Below, piece by piece: positions 1 through 4,891 of a DNA stretch of 5,918 bases. A model generated the notes under the pieces. It had not been told where the DNA came from, made no database searches, and saw only the letters and a list, made by a program, of their open reading frames with translations. The stretch's first letter is position 1. Each line of letters begins with the position of its first letter. The DNA is from Micrococcaceae bacterium UBA4005 (GTDB lineage: Bacteria; Actinomycetota; Actinomycetes; Actinomycetales; Micrococcaceae), in NCBI GenBank assembly GCA_002384315.1, contig DGBL01000069.1, positions 14,445 to 20,362 on the forward strand, in the 5' to 3' direction. Position numbers and translations under genes: made by a program.

Positions 1-425
1 AGCTGGGCCTCGTTGTTGTGCCGTGCCCGTTCAAGCAACGCCGGAAGCGCGCCGATGTTGTGGGTCCCGAACACCGCATCGACCCATGGTGCCTTGCGCA
101 GGATCGTTTCCCGATCCTTTTGCGCCAAGCATCCACCGACAGCGATCTGCATACCGGGGCGGGATTCTTTCACCGAAGCGAGCATTCCGAGGTTTCCATA
201 GAGTTTGTTGTCTGCGTTCTCGCGGACCGCGCAGGTGTTGAAAACCACGACGTCGGCTTGCTCGGCGCTGGCCGCAACGTATCCGGCCCCCTCCAGCAGA
301 CCCGAAATTCGTTCGGAGTCGTGCACGTTCATCTGGCAACCGAAGGTGCGCACCTCATAGGTGCGCGGGGCGTCCGGACCCTGCATGGGTTCCGTCAGGG
401 ACGGGGTCGACATCGTGATACTCAC
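1..425 (-). CDS. miaB: tRNA-2-methylthio-N6-dimethylallyladenosine synthase MiaB, N-terminal part (runs off the window)
   Basis: Radical-SAM methylthiotransferase that adds the 2-methylthio group to i6A37 of tRNAs reading UNN codons. About 141 residues are visible, covering the N-terminal UPF0004 (MTTase) domain. Its three cysteines, which in the family bind the auxiliary Fe-S cluster, are present in the motifs [13 protein letters not shown] (about residue 30), [19 protein letters not shown] (about 65) and VGGCLAQK (about 99). The radical-SAM CxxxCxxC motif lies beyond the window edge. The start is uncertain. A GTG at 425 gives [10 protein letters not shown]; an in-frame ATG at 413 is the alternative. 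Neither has a clear Shine-Dalgarno sequence. The GTG is preferred because a weak -10-like TACCCT ends 8 nt upstream of it, which would fit a leaderless message, and because the extra residues look like related N-termini (from memory). The gene follows recX after a 73-nt gap that holds a perfect inverted repeat. The family assignment is certain; only the start is in doubt. Confidence 0.95.
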   Translation of the reverse strand, partial: MSITMSTPSLTEPMQGPDAPRTYEVRTFGCQMNVHDSERISGLLEGAGYVAASAEQADVVVFNTCAVRENADNKLYGNLGMLASVKESRPGMQIAVGGCLAQKDRETILRKAPWVDAVFGTHNIGALPALLERARHNNEAQ

Positions 426-434
426 ATCGTTAAG

Positions 435-481
435 GGTACGGCCGCCGGAGCGCTAGCCCACAATCGTCCGGCGGCCGTACC
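435..481 (-). terminator. Perfect 15-bp inverted repeat between recX and miaB (terminator or attenuator-like hairpin)
   Basis: Arms 435-449 and 467-481 are exact reverse complements (GGTACGGCCGCCGGA and its complement) around a 17-nt loop. The stem is GC-rich. It starts 17 nt after the recX stop on the minus strand and ends 9 nt before the candidate miaB GTG. The stem is not followed by a T-run on the minus strand (the sequence is CCTTAACGAT), so it is not a classical intrinsic terminator. It could be a T-less actinobacterial terminator for recA-recX, an mRNA-stabilising 3' hairpin, or a DNA-binding site. The repeat is directly visible; the role is inference. Confidence 0.6.
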
Positions 482-498
482 AACCCGCGAACCGGCGA

Positions 499-1005
499 TC
501 AGGGCGTGAGCTCATCCAGGACGGTACGCACCACCGAAAAAGCCAGCCCCCCGTTATAGCCCTTACGCCCGAGCATGCCCACCAGGCGGCGCATTTCCTT
601 GTCTCGGCCTGTCCTCTCGGCCGCGGCATCTGCCCGCAATCTTCGCCGTACGAGGGCTTCGGCCGCTGCCCGTTCGTCCTCATCACTGAGCTGGGCGAGC
701 GCTTCCTCGGCCAGATCCGAGGCTATTCCCTTCTCGGCCAGTTCGCGTTTTAATGCCGGACGCGCAAGCGAACGGGTCTGCGCCCGGCTGCGTACCCACA
801 TGAACGCGAATTCCGCATCGTCGATGAGTTCAACCTGCTCGAAGCGGTCCAGCACTGCGTTGGCCGCTTCCTCCGGAATATCGCGCTGGGACAGTTTGAG
901 GGCCAACTGGTGCCGGCTTTTCGGTGCCATGGCCAGTTGCCGCAATACGATCGCCCGGGCGCGGACTTGATCCTCCTCGGCCGTCGATTCGTTTTCGTGA
1001 CTCAT
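499..1005 (-). CDS. recX: Regulatory protein RecX
   Basis: RecX binds RecA filaments and ATPase-active RecA, and restrains strand exchange and LexA co-cleavage. The 168-residue product has the normal length for an actinobacterial RecX. It shows the family's repeated three-helix pattern: RARAIVLRQLAMAPKSRHQL (about residues 15-34), then LDRFEQVELIDDAEFAFMWVRSR (about 52-74) and RPALKRELAEKGI (about 82-94), followed by a charged Ala/Arg/Glu-rich helical stretch (about 95-135) and the closing GRKGYNGGLAFSVVR segment. The ATG at 1005 is supported by a strong purine-rich Shine-Dalgarno, GGGGGAGGAG, about 5 nt upstream. The gene starts 42 nt after the recA stop on the same strand with no terminator visible between them, so co-transcription with recA is likely, as in other actinobacteria. 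RecX would then be induced together with the protein it controls. The Glu/Asp-rich N-terminus is ordinary for the family. Confidence 0.96.
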   Translation of the reverse strand: MSHENESTAEEDQVRARAIVLRQLAMAPKSRHQLALKLSQRDIPEEAANAVLDRFEQVELIDDAEFAFMWVRSRAQTRSLARPALKRELAEKGIASDLAEEALAQLSDEDERAAAEALVRRRLRADAAAERTGRDKEMRRLVGMLGRKGYNGGLAFSVVRTVLDELTP

Positions 1006-1047
1006 GCTGCTCCTCCCCCTCCCGCAGGGACTCGCCAGCAGGCGACG

Positions 1048-2097
1048 TTACTGGTCTCCGCTCACCGCTTTGAGCGTCGGCGCTGTATCCGCCTCGATAT
1101 GAACACCTATTCCCAATTTTGTACGGATCTTCTCTTCCAGTTCGTCCGCAAGGTCAGGGTTATCAATGAGGAACTTCCGGGCATTTTCCTTGCCCTGCCC
1201 CAACTGGTCTCCGTCATAGGTGAACCAGGCGCCGGATTTTTTGACCAGTCCGTTCTCGACCCCCACGTCGATCAGACCGCCTTCGCGGGAGATCCCATGC
1301 CCGTAAAGGATGTCGAACTCGGCTTGCTTAAACGGAGGGGCCATCTTGTTCTTGACGATCTTGGCCCGGGTCCGGTTACCGACCGGGTTCACCCCTTCCT
1401 TGAGCGTTTCGATACGCCGGACATCGATACGTACCGAGGCATAGAATTTCAGCGCCTTGCCACCGGTCGTGGTTTCCGGGCTTCCGAAGAAGACACCGAT
1501 CTTTTCACGAAGCTGGTTGATGAAAATGGCGGTGGTTTTGGTCTGACTCAGCCGGCCGGTAATTTTTCGCAGCGCCTGGCTCATGAGCCGGGCCTGGAGT
1601 CCCACATGGCTATCGCCCATCTCGCCTTCGATTTCGGCGCGGGGAACCAGCGCGGCGACCGAGTCGATAACCACAATGTCGATGGACCCGGACCCGATCA
1701 ACATGTCCATGATCTCCAGGGCCTGCTCTCCGGTGTCCGGCTGGGAGACCAGCAAAGCGTCTGTGTCCACGCCGAGTTTCTTCGCGTACTCCGGATCCAG
1801 GGCGTGTTCAGCGTCGATGAACGCGGCAATGCCGCCATTGCGTTGGGCACTTGCCACAGCGTGCAGGGCGACGGTCGTCTTTCCGGAGGATTCAGGCCCG
1901 TAAATCTCCACGATCCTCCCCCGGGGCAGCCCGCCAATCCCGAGCGCAGCGTCCAAGGCGATCGAGCTCGTGGAAATAGTTTCGATCGGCGCCCGGATTT
2001 CATCCCCCAGCCGCATCACCGAGCCCTTGCCGTACTGCTTGTCAATTTGAGCGAGTGCGGCTTCGAGTGCTTTCTCACGATTGGCTGGTGCGGCCAT
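1048..2097 (-). CDS. recA: Recombinase RecA
   Basis: ATP-dependent DNA strand-exchange protein and SOS co-protease that stimulates LexA self-cleavage. The 349-residue product is full length with no intein; some mycobacterial recA genes carry one. Visible motifs are the N-terminal polymerisation helix ([25 protein letters not shown], residues 7-31), Walker A GPESSGKT (67-74), the catalytic glutamate region IDAEHALDP (94-102), Walker B IVVIDS (141-146), loop L1 with [12 protein letters not shown] (155-166), and loop L2 with [28 protein letters not shown] (194-221). The C-terminal domain (GREGG-like [24 protein letters not shown], 269-292) ends in a short tail. The ATG at 2097 has the Shine-Dalgarno GAGGTG about 5 nt upstream. 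Two damage-responsive promoter signals lie upstream (see the 2149-2171 and 2239-2254 entries), and recX follows by 42 nt. All key catalytic motifs are intact. Confidence 0.99.
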   Translation of the reverse strand: MAAPANREKALEAALAQIDKQYGKGSVMRLGDEIRAPIETISTSSIALDAALGIGGLPRGRIVEIYGPESSGKTTVALHAVASAQRNGGIAAFIDAEHALDPEYAKKLGVDTDALLVSQPDTGEQALEIMDMLIGSGSIDIVVIDSVAALVPRAEIEGEMGDSHVGLQARLMSQALRKITGRLSQTKTTAIFINQLREKIGVFFGSPETTTGGKALKFYASVRIDVRRIETLKEGVNPVGNRTRAKIVKNKMAPPFKQAEFDILYGHGISREGGLIDVGVENGLVKKSGAWFTYDGDQLGQGKENARKFLIDNPDLADELEEKIRTKLGIGVHIEADTAPTLKAVSGDQ

Positions 2098-2148
2098 TGT
2101 TCACCTCAGTCTGTAGTGGCCTATAGGGCCGTTTGCTTGTTCGTACCG

Positions 2149-2171
2149 ACCGTAGCGGCCCGCTCTGACAA
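2149..2171 (-). promoter_or_regulatory. LexA-independent recA promoter P1 (RecA-NDp/PafBC-type)
   Basis: Read on the minus strand, TTGTCA (2171-2166), GAG, 8 nt, then TACGGT (2154-2149) fits the RecA-NDp pattern TTGTCR-NNG-N8-TANNNT known from mycobacterial DNA-damage genes controlled by the PafBC activator. The spacing is exact. A start site near 2142 would leave a leader of about 45 nt, close to the distance I recall for mycobacterial recA P1. A short GGCC-TATAG-GGCC hairpin (2118-2130) sits in this leader just before the Shine-Dalgarno. The motif match is visible; PafBC control is inferred from the motif. Confidence 0.75.
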
Positions 2172-2225
2172 TCCGGCGTGGAGCGCTACGATATGTGGAC
2201 AATATGCTCCTACTGGTTCCTCCCC

Positions 2226-2255
2226 AGCATATCCGTATCCGAACAGGTATTCGAA
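2226..2255 (-). promoter_or_regulatory. SOS-controlled recA promoter P2 (candidate -10 and -35)
   Basis: On the minus strand a -10 candidate TATGCT (2231-2226) lies 18 nt downstream of TTCGAA (2255-2250), which is also the leading half of the SOS box. This would place LexA directly over the -35 element, a standard repression geometry. The start site would fall near 2219, giving a leader of about 120 nt. The -35 is weak, so the hexamers are a best guess anchored on the operator. Confidence 0.5.
2239..2254. promoter_or_regulatory. SOS box (LexA operator) upstream of recA
   Basis: CCGAACAGGTATTCGA matches the Gram-positive/actinobacterial LexA consensus TCGAAC(A/G)NNNGTTCGA at all but two fixed positions. 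Both half-sites, CGAAC and TTCGA, are retained and the centre is AGGT, as I recall for the mycobacterial recA box. It lies about 142 bp upstream of the recA start. LexA would repress recA until RecA filaments trigger LexA cleavage. Confidence 0.87.
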
Positions 2256-2259
2256 TAAT

Positions 2260-2279
2260 AGTGCGGCGTGTCCCGCACT
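2260..2279 (-). terminator. Short hairpin downstream of the DUF3046 gene, possible weak terminator
   Basis: Arms 2260-2266 and 2273-2279 (AGTGCGG and CCGCACT) pair perfectly over 7 bp with a 6-nt loop. On the minus strand the stem is followed by ATTATT. It lies 23 nt after the DUF3046 stop and 5 bp before the SOS box, so it is well placed to separate DUF3046 transcription from the recA promoters. The stem is short and the T-tract is broken, so termination may be partial. Confidence 0.45.
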
Positions 2280-2302
2280 TTCAGAGCCTGGCGGCCGTCA
2301 GG

Positions 2303-2524
2303 TCAGGAACGCGGCGCGGTGTCCCGTCCCAGCCACCGTTGCCGCGGAACGTCCTGTGCTTCACAGACAGCTTCCCAGACCCGACGCGGGTTCAGGCCGA
2401 CTCGAAGCGCCCCAAGCGGCGTCCGCTCGCCCAGGGCCCCGACCACGAGGTCCCCTGCCAGCGTGCGGGAGTACTGCGGGCCGAATTCCTCATCCATGAG
2501 GCGCCAGAATTCGCTCTCGCGCAT
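2303..2524 (-). CDS. DUF3046 family small protein
   Basis: A 73-residue protein of the actinobacterial DUF3046 family, whose function is not established. It is recognised by the opening MRESEFWRLMDEEFG, the centre YSRTLAGDLVVGALGERTPLGALRVG, and the PRRVWEAVCEAQDVPRQRW segment, together with its usual place directly upstream of recA. It contains one cysteine, is predicted soluble and largely helical, and has no signal peptide. The ATG at 2524 is chosen because the homologous region begins there and because AAGGAG lies about 8 nt upstream. The reading frame stays open upstream to 2647, but that extension does not look like the family. The gene is on the recA strand, 205 nt from it. The intervening hairpin and recA promoters suggest it is mostly a separate unit. 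Upstream it is divergent from the MarR gene, and its leader holds two 13-bp direct repeats. Confidence 0.88.
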   Translation of the reverse strand: MRESEFWRLMDEEFGPQYSRTLAGDLVVGALGERTPLGALRVGLNPRRVWEAVCEAQDVPRQRWLGRDTAPRS

Positions 2525-2540
2525 TCCTGCACTCCTTCCT

Positions 2541-2575
2541 GGGCTTTCCCGCCGCGGCCGGAGGGCTTTCCCGCC
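2541..2575. repeat. Two 13-bp direct repeats in the DUF3046 upstream region
   Basis: GGGCTTTCCCGCC occurs at 2541-2553 and again at 2563-2575, perfectly conserved with a 22-bp period, about two helical turns. Each copy contains the near-palindrome GGG-CTTT-CCC. The repeats lie 17-51 nt upstream of the DUF3046 start, just ahead of its Shine-Dalgarno. Same-face spacing suggests a protein-binding site or a paired RNA structure in the leader. The repeat is visible; any role is inferred. Confidence 0.6.
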
Positions 2576-2599
2576 AAAGCTAGTAGTTGCCGGATCGAT

Positions 2600-2620
2600 A
2601 TGCCAGCGACCAGCTGGCAT
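2600..2620. promoter_or_regulatory. Perfect 21-bp palindrome, probable MarR operator
   Basis: ATGCCAGC (2600-2607) and GCTGGCAT (2613-2620) are exact inverted repeats around GACCA. The size and symmetry suit a MarR-family dimer. It lies 28 bp upstream of the MarR start codon and covers the place expected for its -35 element. It also sits in the divergent promoter region of DUF3046. Autoregulation by the adjacent MarR protein is the natural inference, and DUF3046 might be affected too. Confidence 0.6.
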
Positions 2621-2640
2621 CTGCCGCAGAACCATAGAAT
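2614..2640 (+). promoter_or_regulatory. Candidate promoter of the MarR gene (leaderless arrangement)
   Basis: A -10-like TAGAAT at 2635-2640 ends 7 nt before the ATG at 2648, so transcription would begin at or next to the start codon, giving a leaderless message. This fits the lack of a convincing Shine-Dalgarno before that ATG. The -35 is weak (CTGGCA at 2614-2619, spacer only 15 nt) and lies inside the palindrome. The hexamers are tentative. Confidence 0.4.
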
Positions 2641-2647
2641 AGGCCAC

Positions 2648-3121
2648 ATGAGAGCCACACCCAATTCACCGGAGGCCGCCGCCGACTCGGCGGTTGAAGC
2701 ACTTGAGGCACAGCTGAGTATGTTGTGGCGCCGGGCCCGCTCCAATTCTTACAAAGTAGCCCGGCGGGTACACCCGGACATGGAACCAGCCGCTTATGGT
2801 TTGCTCGTCATCCTGCAGAATGAGGGCTCGATGCGGCTGACCGACATCGCTGCGAGCATAGGGGTGGGCAAGCCCTCAGTCAGCCGACAGATCGCGATGC
2901 TCGAACAACTGGGCCTGGTCCAGAAGGAAGCTGATCCCCGCGATGGGCGCGCACAGTCAATCTCACTGACTCCGGACGGGAGCAGACAACTGATGGCAGC
3001 GCAATCCGCCCGCAAGGAAGCCTTCCACGGGTTGATGGAGAATTGGGAGGTCAAGGACATCACACGGCTGGGCAAGCTTATTGCCCAGCTAAACGCCACC
3101 TATACCAAGGACAACTGGTAG
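2648..3121 (+). CDS. MarR family winged-helix transcriptional regulator
   Basis: A 157-residue DNA-binding protein, normal MarR length, acting as a dimer in the cytoplasm. The first 45 residues form the N-terminal dimerisation helices (LEAQLSMLWRRARSNSYKVAR). The winged helix-turn-helix follows: AAYGLLVILQNEG (about 48-60), LTDIAASIGVGKPSVSRQIAMLEQLGLV (64-91, with GKPSVSRQIAMLE as the recognition helix), and the wing with DPRDGRAQSISLTPDG (96-111). A C-terminal helix (about 126-150) completes the dimer interface. There is no cysteine, so thiol-based oxidant sensing is unlikely and a small-molecule ligand is more probable. The ATG at 2648 is chosen because family similarity starts just after it and a -10-like element lies just upstream. 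The frame is open much further upstream but there it is antisense to DUF3046. It is the only plus-strand gene in the window, converges with clgR, and no transporter or enzyme target lies next to it, so its ligand and regulon cannot be named. Confidence 0.93.
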   Translation: MRATPNSPEAAADSAVEALEAQLSMLWRRARSNSYKVARRVHPDMEPAAYGLLVILQNEGSMRLTDIAASIGVGKPSVSRQIAMLEQLGLVQKEADPRDGRAQSISLTPDGSRQLMAAQSARKEAFHGLMENWEVKDITRLGKLIAQLNATYTKDNW

Positions 3122-3128
3122 GCCCAGA

Positions 3129-3158
3129 CAAGGCGGTAACTACCAAGGCGGTAACTAC
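3129..3158. repeat. Perfect 15-bp tandem duplication between the MarR gene and clgR
   Basis: CAAGGCGGTAACTAC is present twice head to tail (3129-3143 and 3144-3158), starting 8 nt after the MarR stop in the 61-nt gap between two convergent genes. It is probably a recent slippage duplication. No strong intrinsic terminator is seen in this gap; only a weak AGGCG/CGCCT pairing with a 15-nt loop is possible. Confidence 0.7.
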
Positions 3159-3182
3159 CCGTCCGCGCCTGAAAGGTGGTGA

Positions 3183-3623
3183 CTAGCGGTTGGTGGCTGC
3201 AAGGCCCCGGCGGAACTCATCGGAGAGTTCATCGGGAAGATGGTCCCCAAACTCACGGGCGAACTCCTGCGGCACGGTGTCCGGAACGGAGACTCCCTCA
3301 GCAAGTGCAAGCCGGTCGCTCACTTCGCGCAGCATCAAGGATAGCGGCACGTCCAGGGCGATACAGATGGAGGAGAGCAACTCCGAGGAGGCTTCTTTCT
3401 GGCCCCGTTCCACTTCGCTCAAATACCCAAGCGAGACGCGCGCGCTGTGGGAGACCTCGCGCAGGGTGCGGCCCTGGCGTTGGCGGACGTCACGCAGGAC
3501 ATCGCCGATTTCGTGACGAAGAACTACCATTTTTCGCTCCCTCGGCTTGAACTGAGCGTCATCCGACAGCCCCACATCACGCCAACGGACAACTCCGTTT
3601 ACGGATACGGGTTGCTTTACCAT
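3183..3623 (-). CDS. clgR: ClgR-type XRE family transcriptional regulator
   Basis: ClgR activates clp protease genes (clpP1P2, clpC) and related stress genes in actinobacteria, and is itself a Clp substrate in the species studied. The HTH_3 core [73 protein letters not shown] is nearly diagnostic, with [17 protein letters not shown] carrying the recognition helix. The C-terminus is short and acidic ([18 protein letters not shown]). The start is uncertain. ATG 3623 gives 146 residues with a 31-residue extension ([19 protein letters not shown]...); AAGG lies 8 nt upstream and a candidate promoter just beyond. ATG 3530 gives 115 residues beginning [10 protein letters not shown], like the Streptomyces protein, and has GGGAG about 7 nt upstream. 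The longer form is preferred because its extension looks coding and an in-frame stop sits only seven codons before it. The gene follows cinA by 124 nt on the same strand, in the usual actinobacterial ftsK-pgsA-clgR context. Confidence 0.92.
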   Translation of the reverse strand: MVKQPVSVNGVVRWRDVGLSDDAQFKPRERKMVVLRHEIGDVLRDVRQRQGRTLREVSHSARVSLGYLSEVERGQKEASSELLSSICIALDVPLSLMLREVSDRLALAEGVSVPDTVPQEFAREFGDHLPDELSDEFRRGLAATNR

Positions 3624-3647
3624 CTGAATCGCCTTGCTCCCTCATGA

Positions 3648-3669
3648 GTTATATTCGCCCTCGCGGGCG
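3648..3669 (-). promoter_or_regulatory. Candidate clgR promoter with an adjoining inverted repeat
   Basis: On the minus strand the -10-like TATAAC (3653-3648) is preceded directly by the inverted repeat CGCCC-TCGC-GGGCG (3656-3669). It lies about 25 nt upstream of the longer clgR start. ClgR is an autoregulated activator in studied species, but the spacing here does not fit the CGC-N5-GCG ClgR motif (only CGC-N4-GCG is found), so the repeat is not claimed as a ClgR box. The -35 is unclear. Confidence 0.35.
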
Positions 3670-3747
3670 GTTTCGCGGATGTTGGTCCCGAGTACGGTTC
3701 GTCAGTCTTCTTCGAGCCTAAGCCGTCAACCTTACCAATTGCTGACA

Positions 3748-4263
3748 TTACTCATAACTGGTGCGTGGCGGCTTTTGTTCCCCGGGCAGGGCGGCGGTGA
3801 GCATCGACACAGCAGTCTCGCACGCCTCGCGGCGGATTGCGGCCCGATCGCCTGTGAATAGAAATTCCTCCACCGCGGTGCCCGAGGCGCTGGCCACCGC
3901 AATAAACACAGTGCCCACCGGCTTGCCGTCGTGCGGATCAGGGCCGGCGACCCCGGTGGTGGAAACGGCCACATCAGCGCCGAGGCAGCTACGGGCGCCT
4001 TCGGCCATCTGTGCAGCAACCCTGCCTGCGACCGACCCCTCCTCCGCCAGGAGCGAGGCATCGACGGCGAGCAGGCGCGCTTTGACGTCGTTGGCATAGG
4101 CGACGACCGCGCCGCGCAGAACCGCCGAAGCGCCCGGCACGGATGCAAGTGCGGAGGCGACCATTCCCCCAGTGAGCGATTCCGCCGTTCCGAGGGTGAG
4201 GCCGGCGGCCTGGGAGCGGTGCACCGCTTCCGCCGCCCCGTGGAGCATAGTACCGCCCGGCAC
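3748..4263 (-). CDS. CinA C-terminal domain protein, nicotinamide-nucleotide amidohydrolase (PncC)
   Basis: A standalone CinA C-terminal (PncC) domain of 171 residues. Such proteins deamidate nicotinamide mononucleotide to nicotinic acid mononucleotide in pyridine nucleotide recycling. The family signature is intact: GTAESLTGG (25-33, with Ser29 as the probable nucleophile), GAVVAYANDVKARLL (51-65, with Tyr56 and Lys61), the helical ARSCLGADVAVSTTGVAGPDPHDGKPVGTVFIAV (90-123, nucleotide-binding loop), and a C-terminal helix with FTGDRAAIRREACETAV. The N-terminal MoCF/COG1058 domain of full-length CinA is absent, as is usual in actinobacteria. The GTG at 4263 lies 4 nt after the pgsA stop, so translation is probably coupled. 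No good Shine-Dalgarno precedes it; an in-frame ATG at 4248 is the alternative. Enzyme activity is inferred from the family; the older label is competence/damage-inducible protein CinA. A 124-nt gap separates it from clgR. Confidence 0.93.
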   Translation of the reverse strand: MPGGTMLHGAAEAVHRSQAAGLTLGTAESLTGGMVASALASVPGASAVLRGAVVAYANDVKARLLAVDASLLAEEGSVAGRVAAQMAEGARSCLGADVAVSTTGVAGPDPHDGKPVGTVFIAVASASGTAVEEFLFTGDRAAIRREACETAVSMLTAALPGEQKPPRTSYE

Positions 4264-4267
4264 CGGA

Positions 4268-4882
4268 TTATCCGCGTTCTCGGGTGAGAGGTCCAGCGTT
4301 CCGCGCTGAGCTGCGGAGCCGAAGAGCCTGCAGGATGTAGTCGATTCCCGTCACAACCGTGATGGCCACCGCTAGGGTCATCACGGACGCCGCGATCCAC
4401 CAGGCCCAGTCACCGAGGAGCACCTGCAGCGGGACCAGGAGCAAAAGAATTGCAACGGTCTGCACCACCGTCTTCAGCTTCCCCCCACGGGAGGCGGGCA
4501 TCACCCCGTAGCGAATGACTGCGAACCGCAAAACCGTGATGCCCAGCTCGCGGGCCAGGATGAGGACGGTAACCCACCACCACAACTCCCCCACCACCGA
4601 GAGAACCACAAGGGCCGATCCAATGAGGAGTTTGTCCGCGATGGGGTCAGCAATTTTGCCGAAGTCAGTGATCAGTCCGCGACTGCGGGCGAGGTCCCCG
4701 TCGAGTTTGTCGGTGTAGATCGCCACCACAAATACCGCCACCGCCAGCCACCGCCACAGCCCCCCGCGTGCGTCGTCCACCAGGAAAAACCAGATGAAAA
4801 ACGGCACGAGCAGGATCCGCACGACTGTGAGGACGTTCGCGATGTTGAGCACGGGCACTGCATTATCCGGCGTGGTCGTCAC
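4268..4882 (-). CDS. pgsA: CDP-diacylglycerol--glycerol-3-phosphate 3-phosphatidyltransferase (phosphatidylglycerophosphate synthase)
   Basis: Integral membrane CDP-alcohol phosphotransferase that makes phosphatidylglycerophosphate, the committed step to phosphatidylglycerol and cardiolipin. The full family signature D-x2-DG-x2-AR-x8-G-x3-D-x3-D is present: Asp58, Asp61, Gly62, Ala65, Arg66, Gly75, Asp79 and Asp83, within TDKLDGDLARSRGLITDFGKIADPIAD. Hydrophobic helices lie at about 14-35, 44-57, 84-120, 138-156 and 158-185, fitting the six-helix fold. The early NIANVLTVVRILLVPFF and the RELGITVLRF and RGGKLKTVVQT segments are typical of the PgsA subfamily rather than of cardiolipin or phosphatidylinositol synthases. 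The 204-residue length is normal. The GTG at 4882 starts 9 nt after the ftsK stop, with AGGTAA (4896-4891) overlapping that stop as a modest Shine-Dalgarno. It probably forms one operon with ftsK upstream and cinA/pncC downstream. Confidence 0.95.
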   Translation of the reverse strand: MTTTPDNAVPVLNIANVLTVVRILLVPFFIWFFLVDDARGGLWRWLAVAVFVVAIYTDKLDGDLARSRGLITDFGKIADPIADKLLIGSALVVLSVVGELWWWVTVLILARELGITVLRFAVIRYGVMPASRGGKLKTVVQTVAILLLLVPLQVLLGDWAWWIAASVMTLAVAITVVTGIDYILQALRLRSSARNAGPLTRERG

Positions 4883-4891
4883 GACACTAGG

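Noticed and set aside
2161..2204. Second RecA-NDp-like site built on TTGTCC near 2197-2202
   Set aside because: The purine at the sixth position is missing and no TANNNT lies 8 nt beyond the GTG-like triplet.
910..2499. Long plus-strand open frame of 529 codons
   Set aside because: It runs antisense through recA and across the recA promoter region, has no recognisable domain, and its openness follows from the codon bias of recA on the other strand.
2195..2647. Upstream extension of the MarR frame by 151 codons
   Set aside because: It is antisense to the DUF3046 gene, shows no family similarity, and runs through the palindrome and -10-like element. The MarR domain begins just after the ATG at 2648.
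2525..2647. N-terminal extension of DUF3046 by 41 codons
   Set aside because: The family begins at MRESEFW, a good Shine-Dalgarno precedes that ATG, and the extension would be built from the direct repeats and the palindrome.
3656..3669. ClgR autoregulatory box
   Set aside because: The half-sites CGC and GCG are separated by 4 nt, not the 5 nt of the known motif, so the match was not strong enough to name it.
3732..4400. 222-codon minus-strand frame overlapping cinA and the end of pgsA
   Set aside because: It is a different frame of the same strand with Arg/Pro/Ser-rich shadow composition. The cinA and pgsA frames carry clear family motifs.
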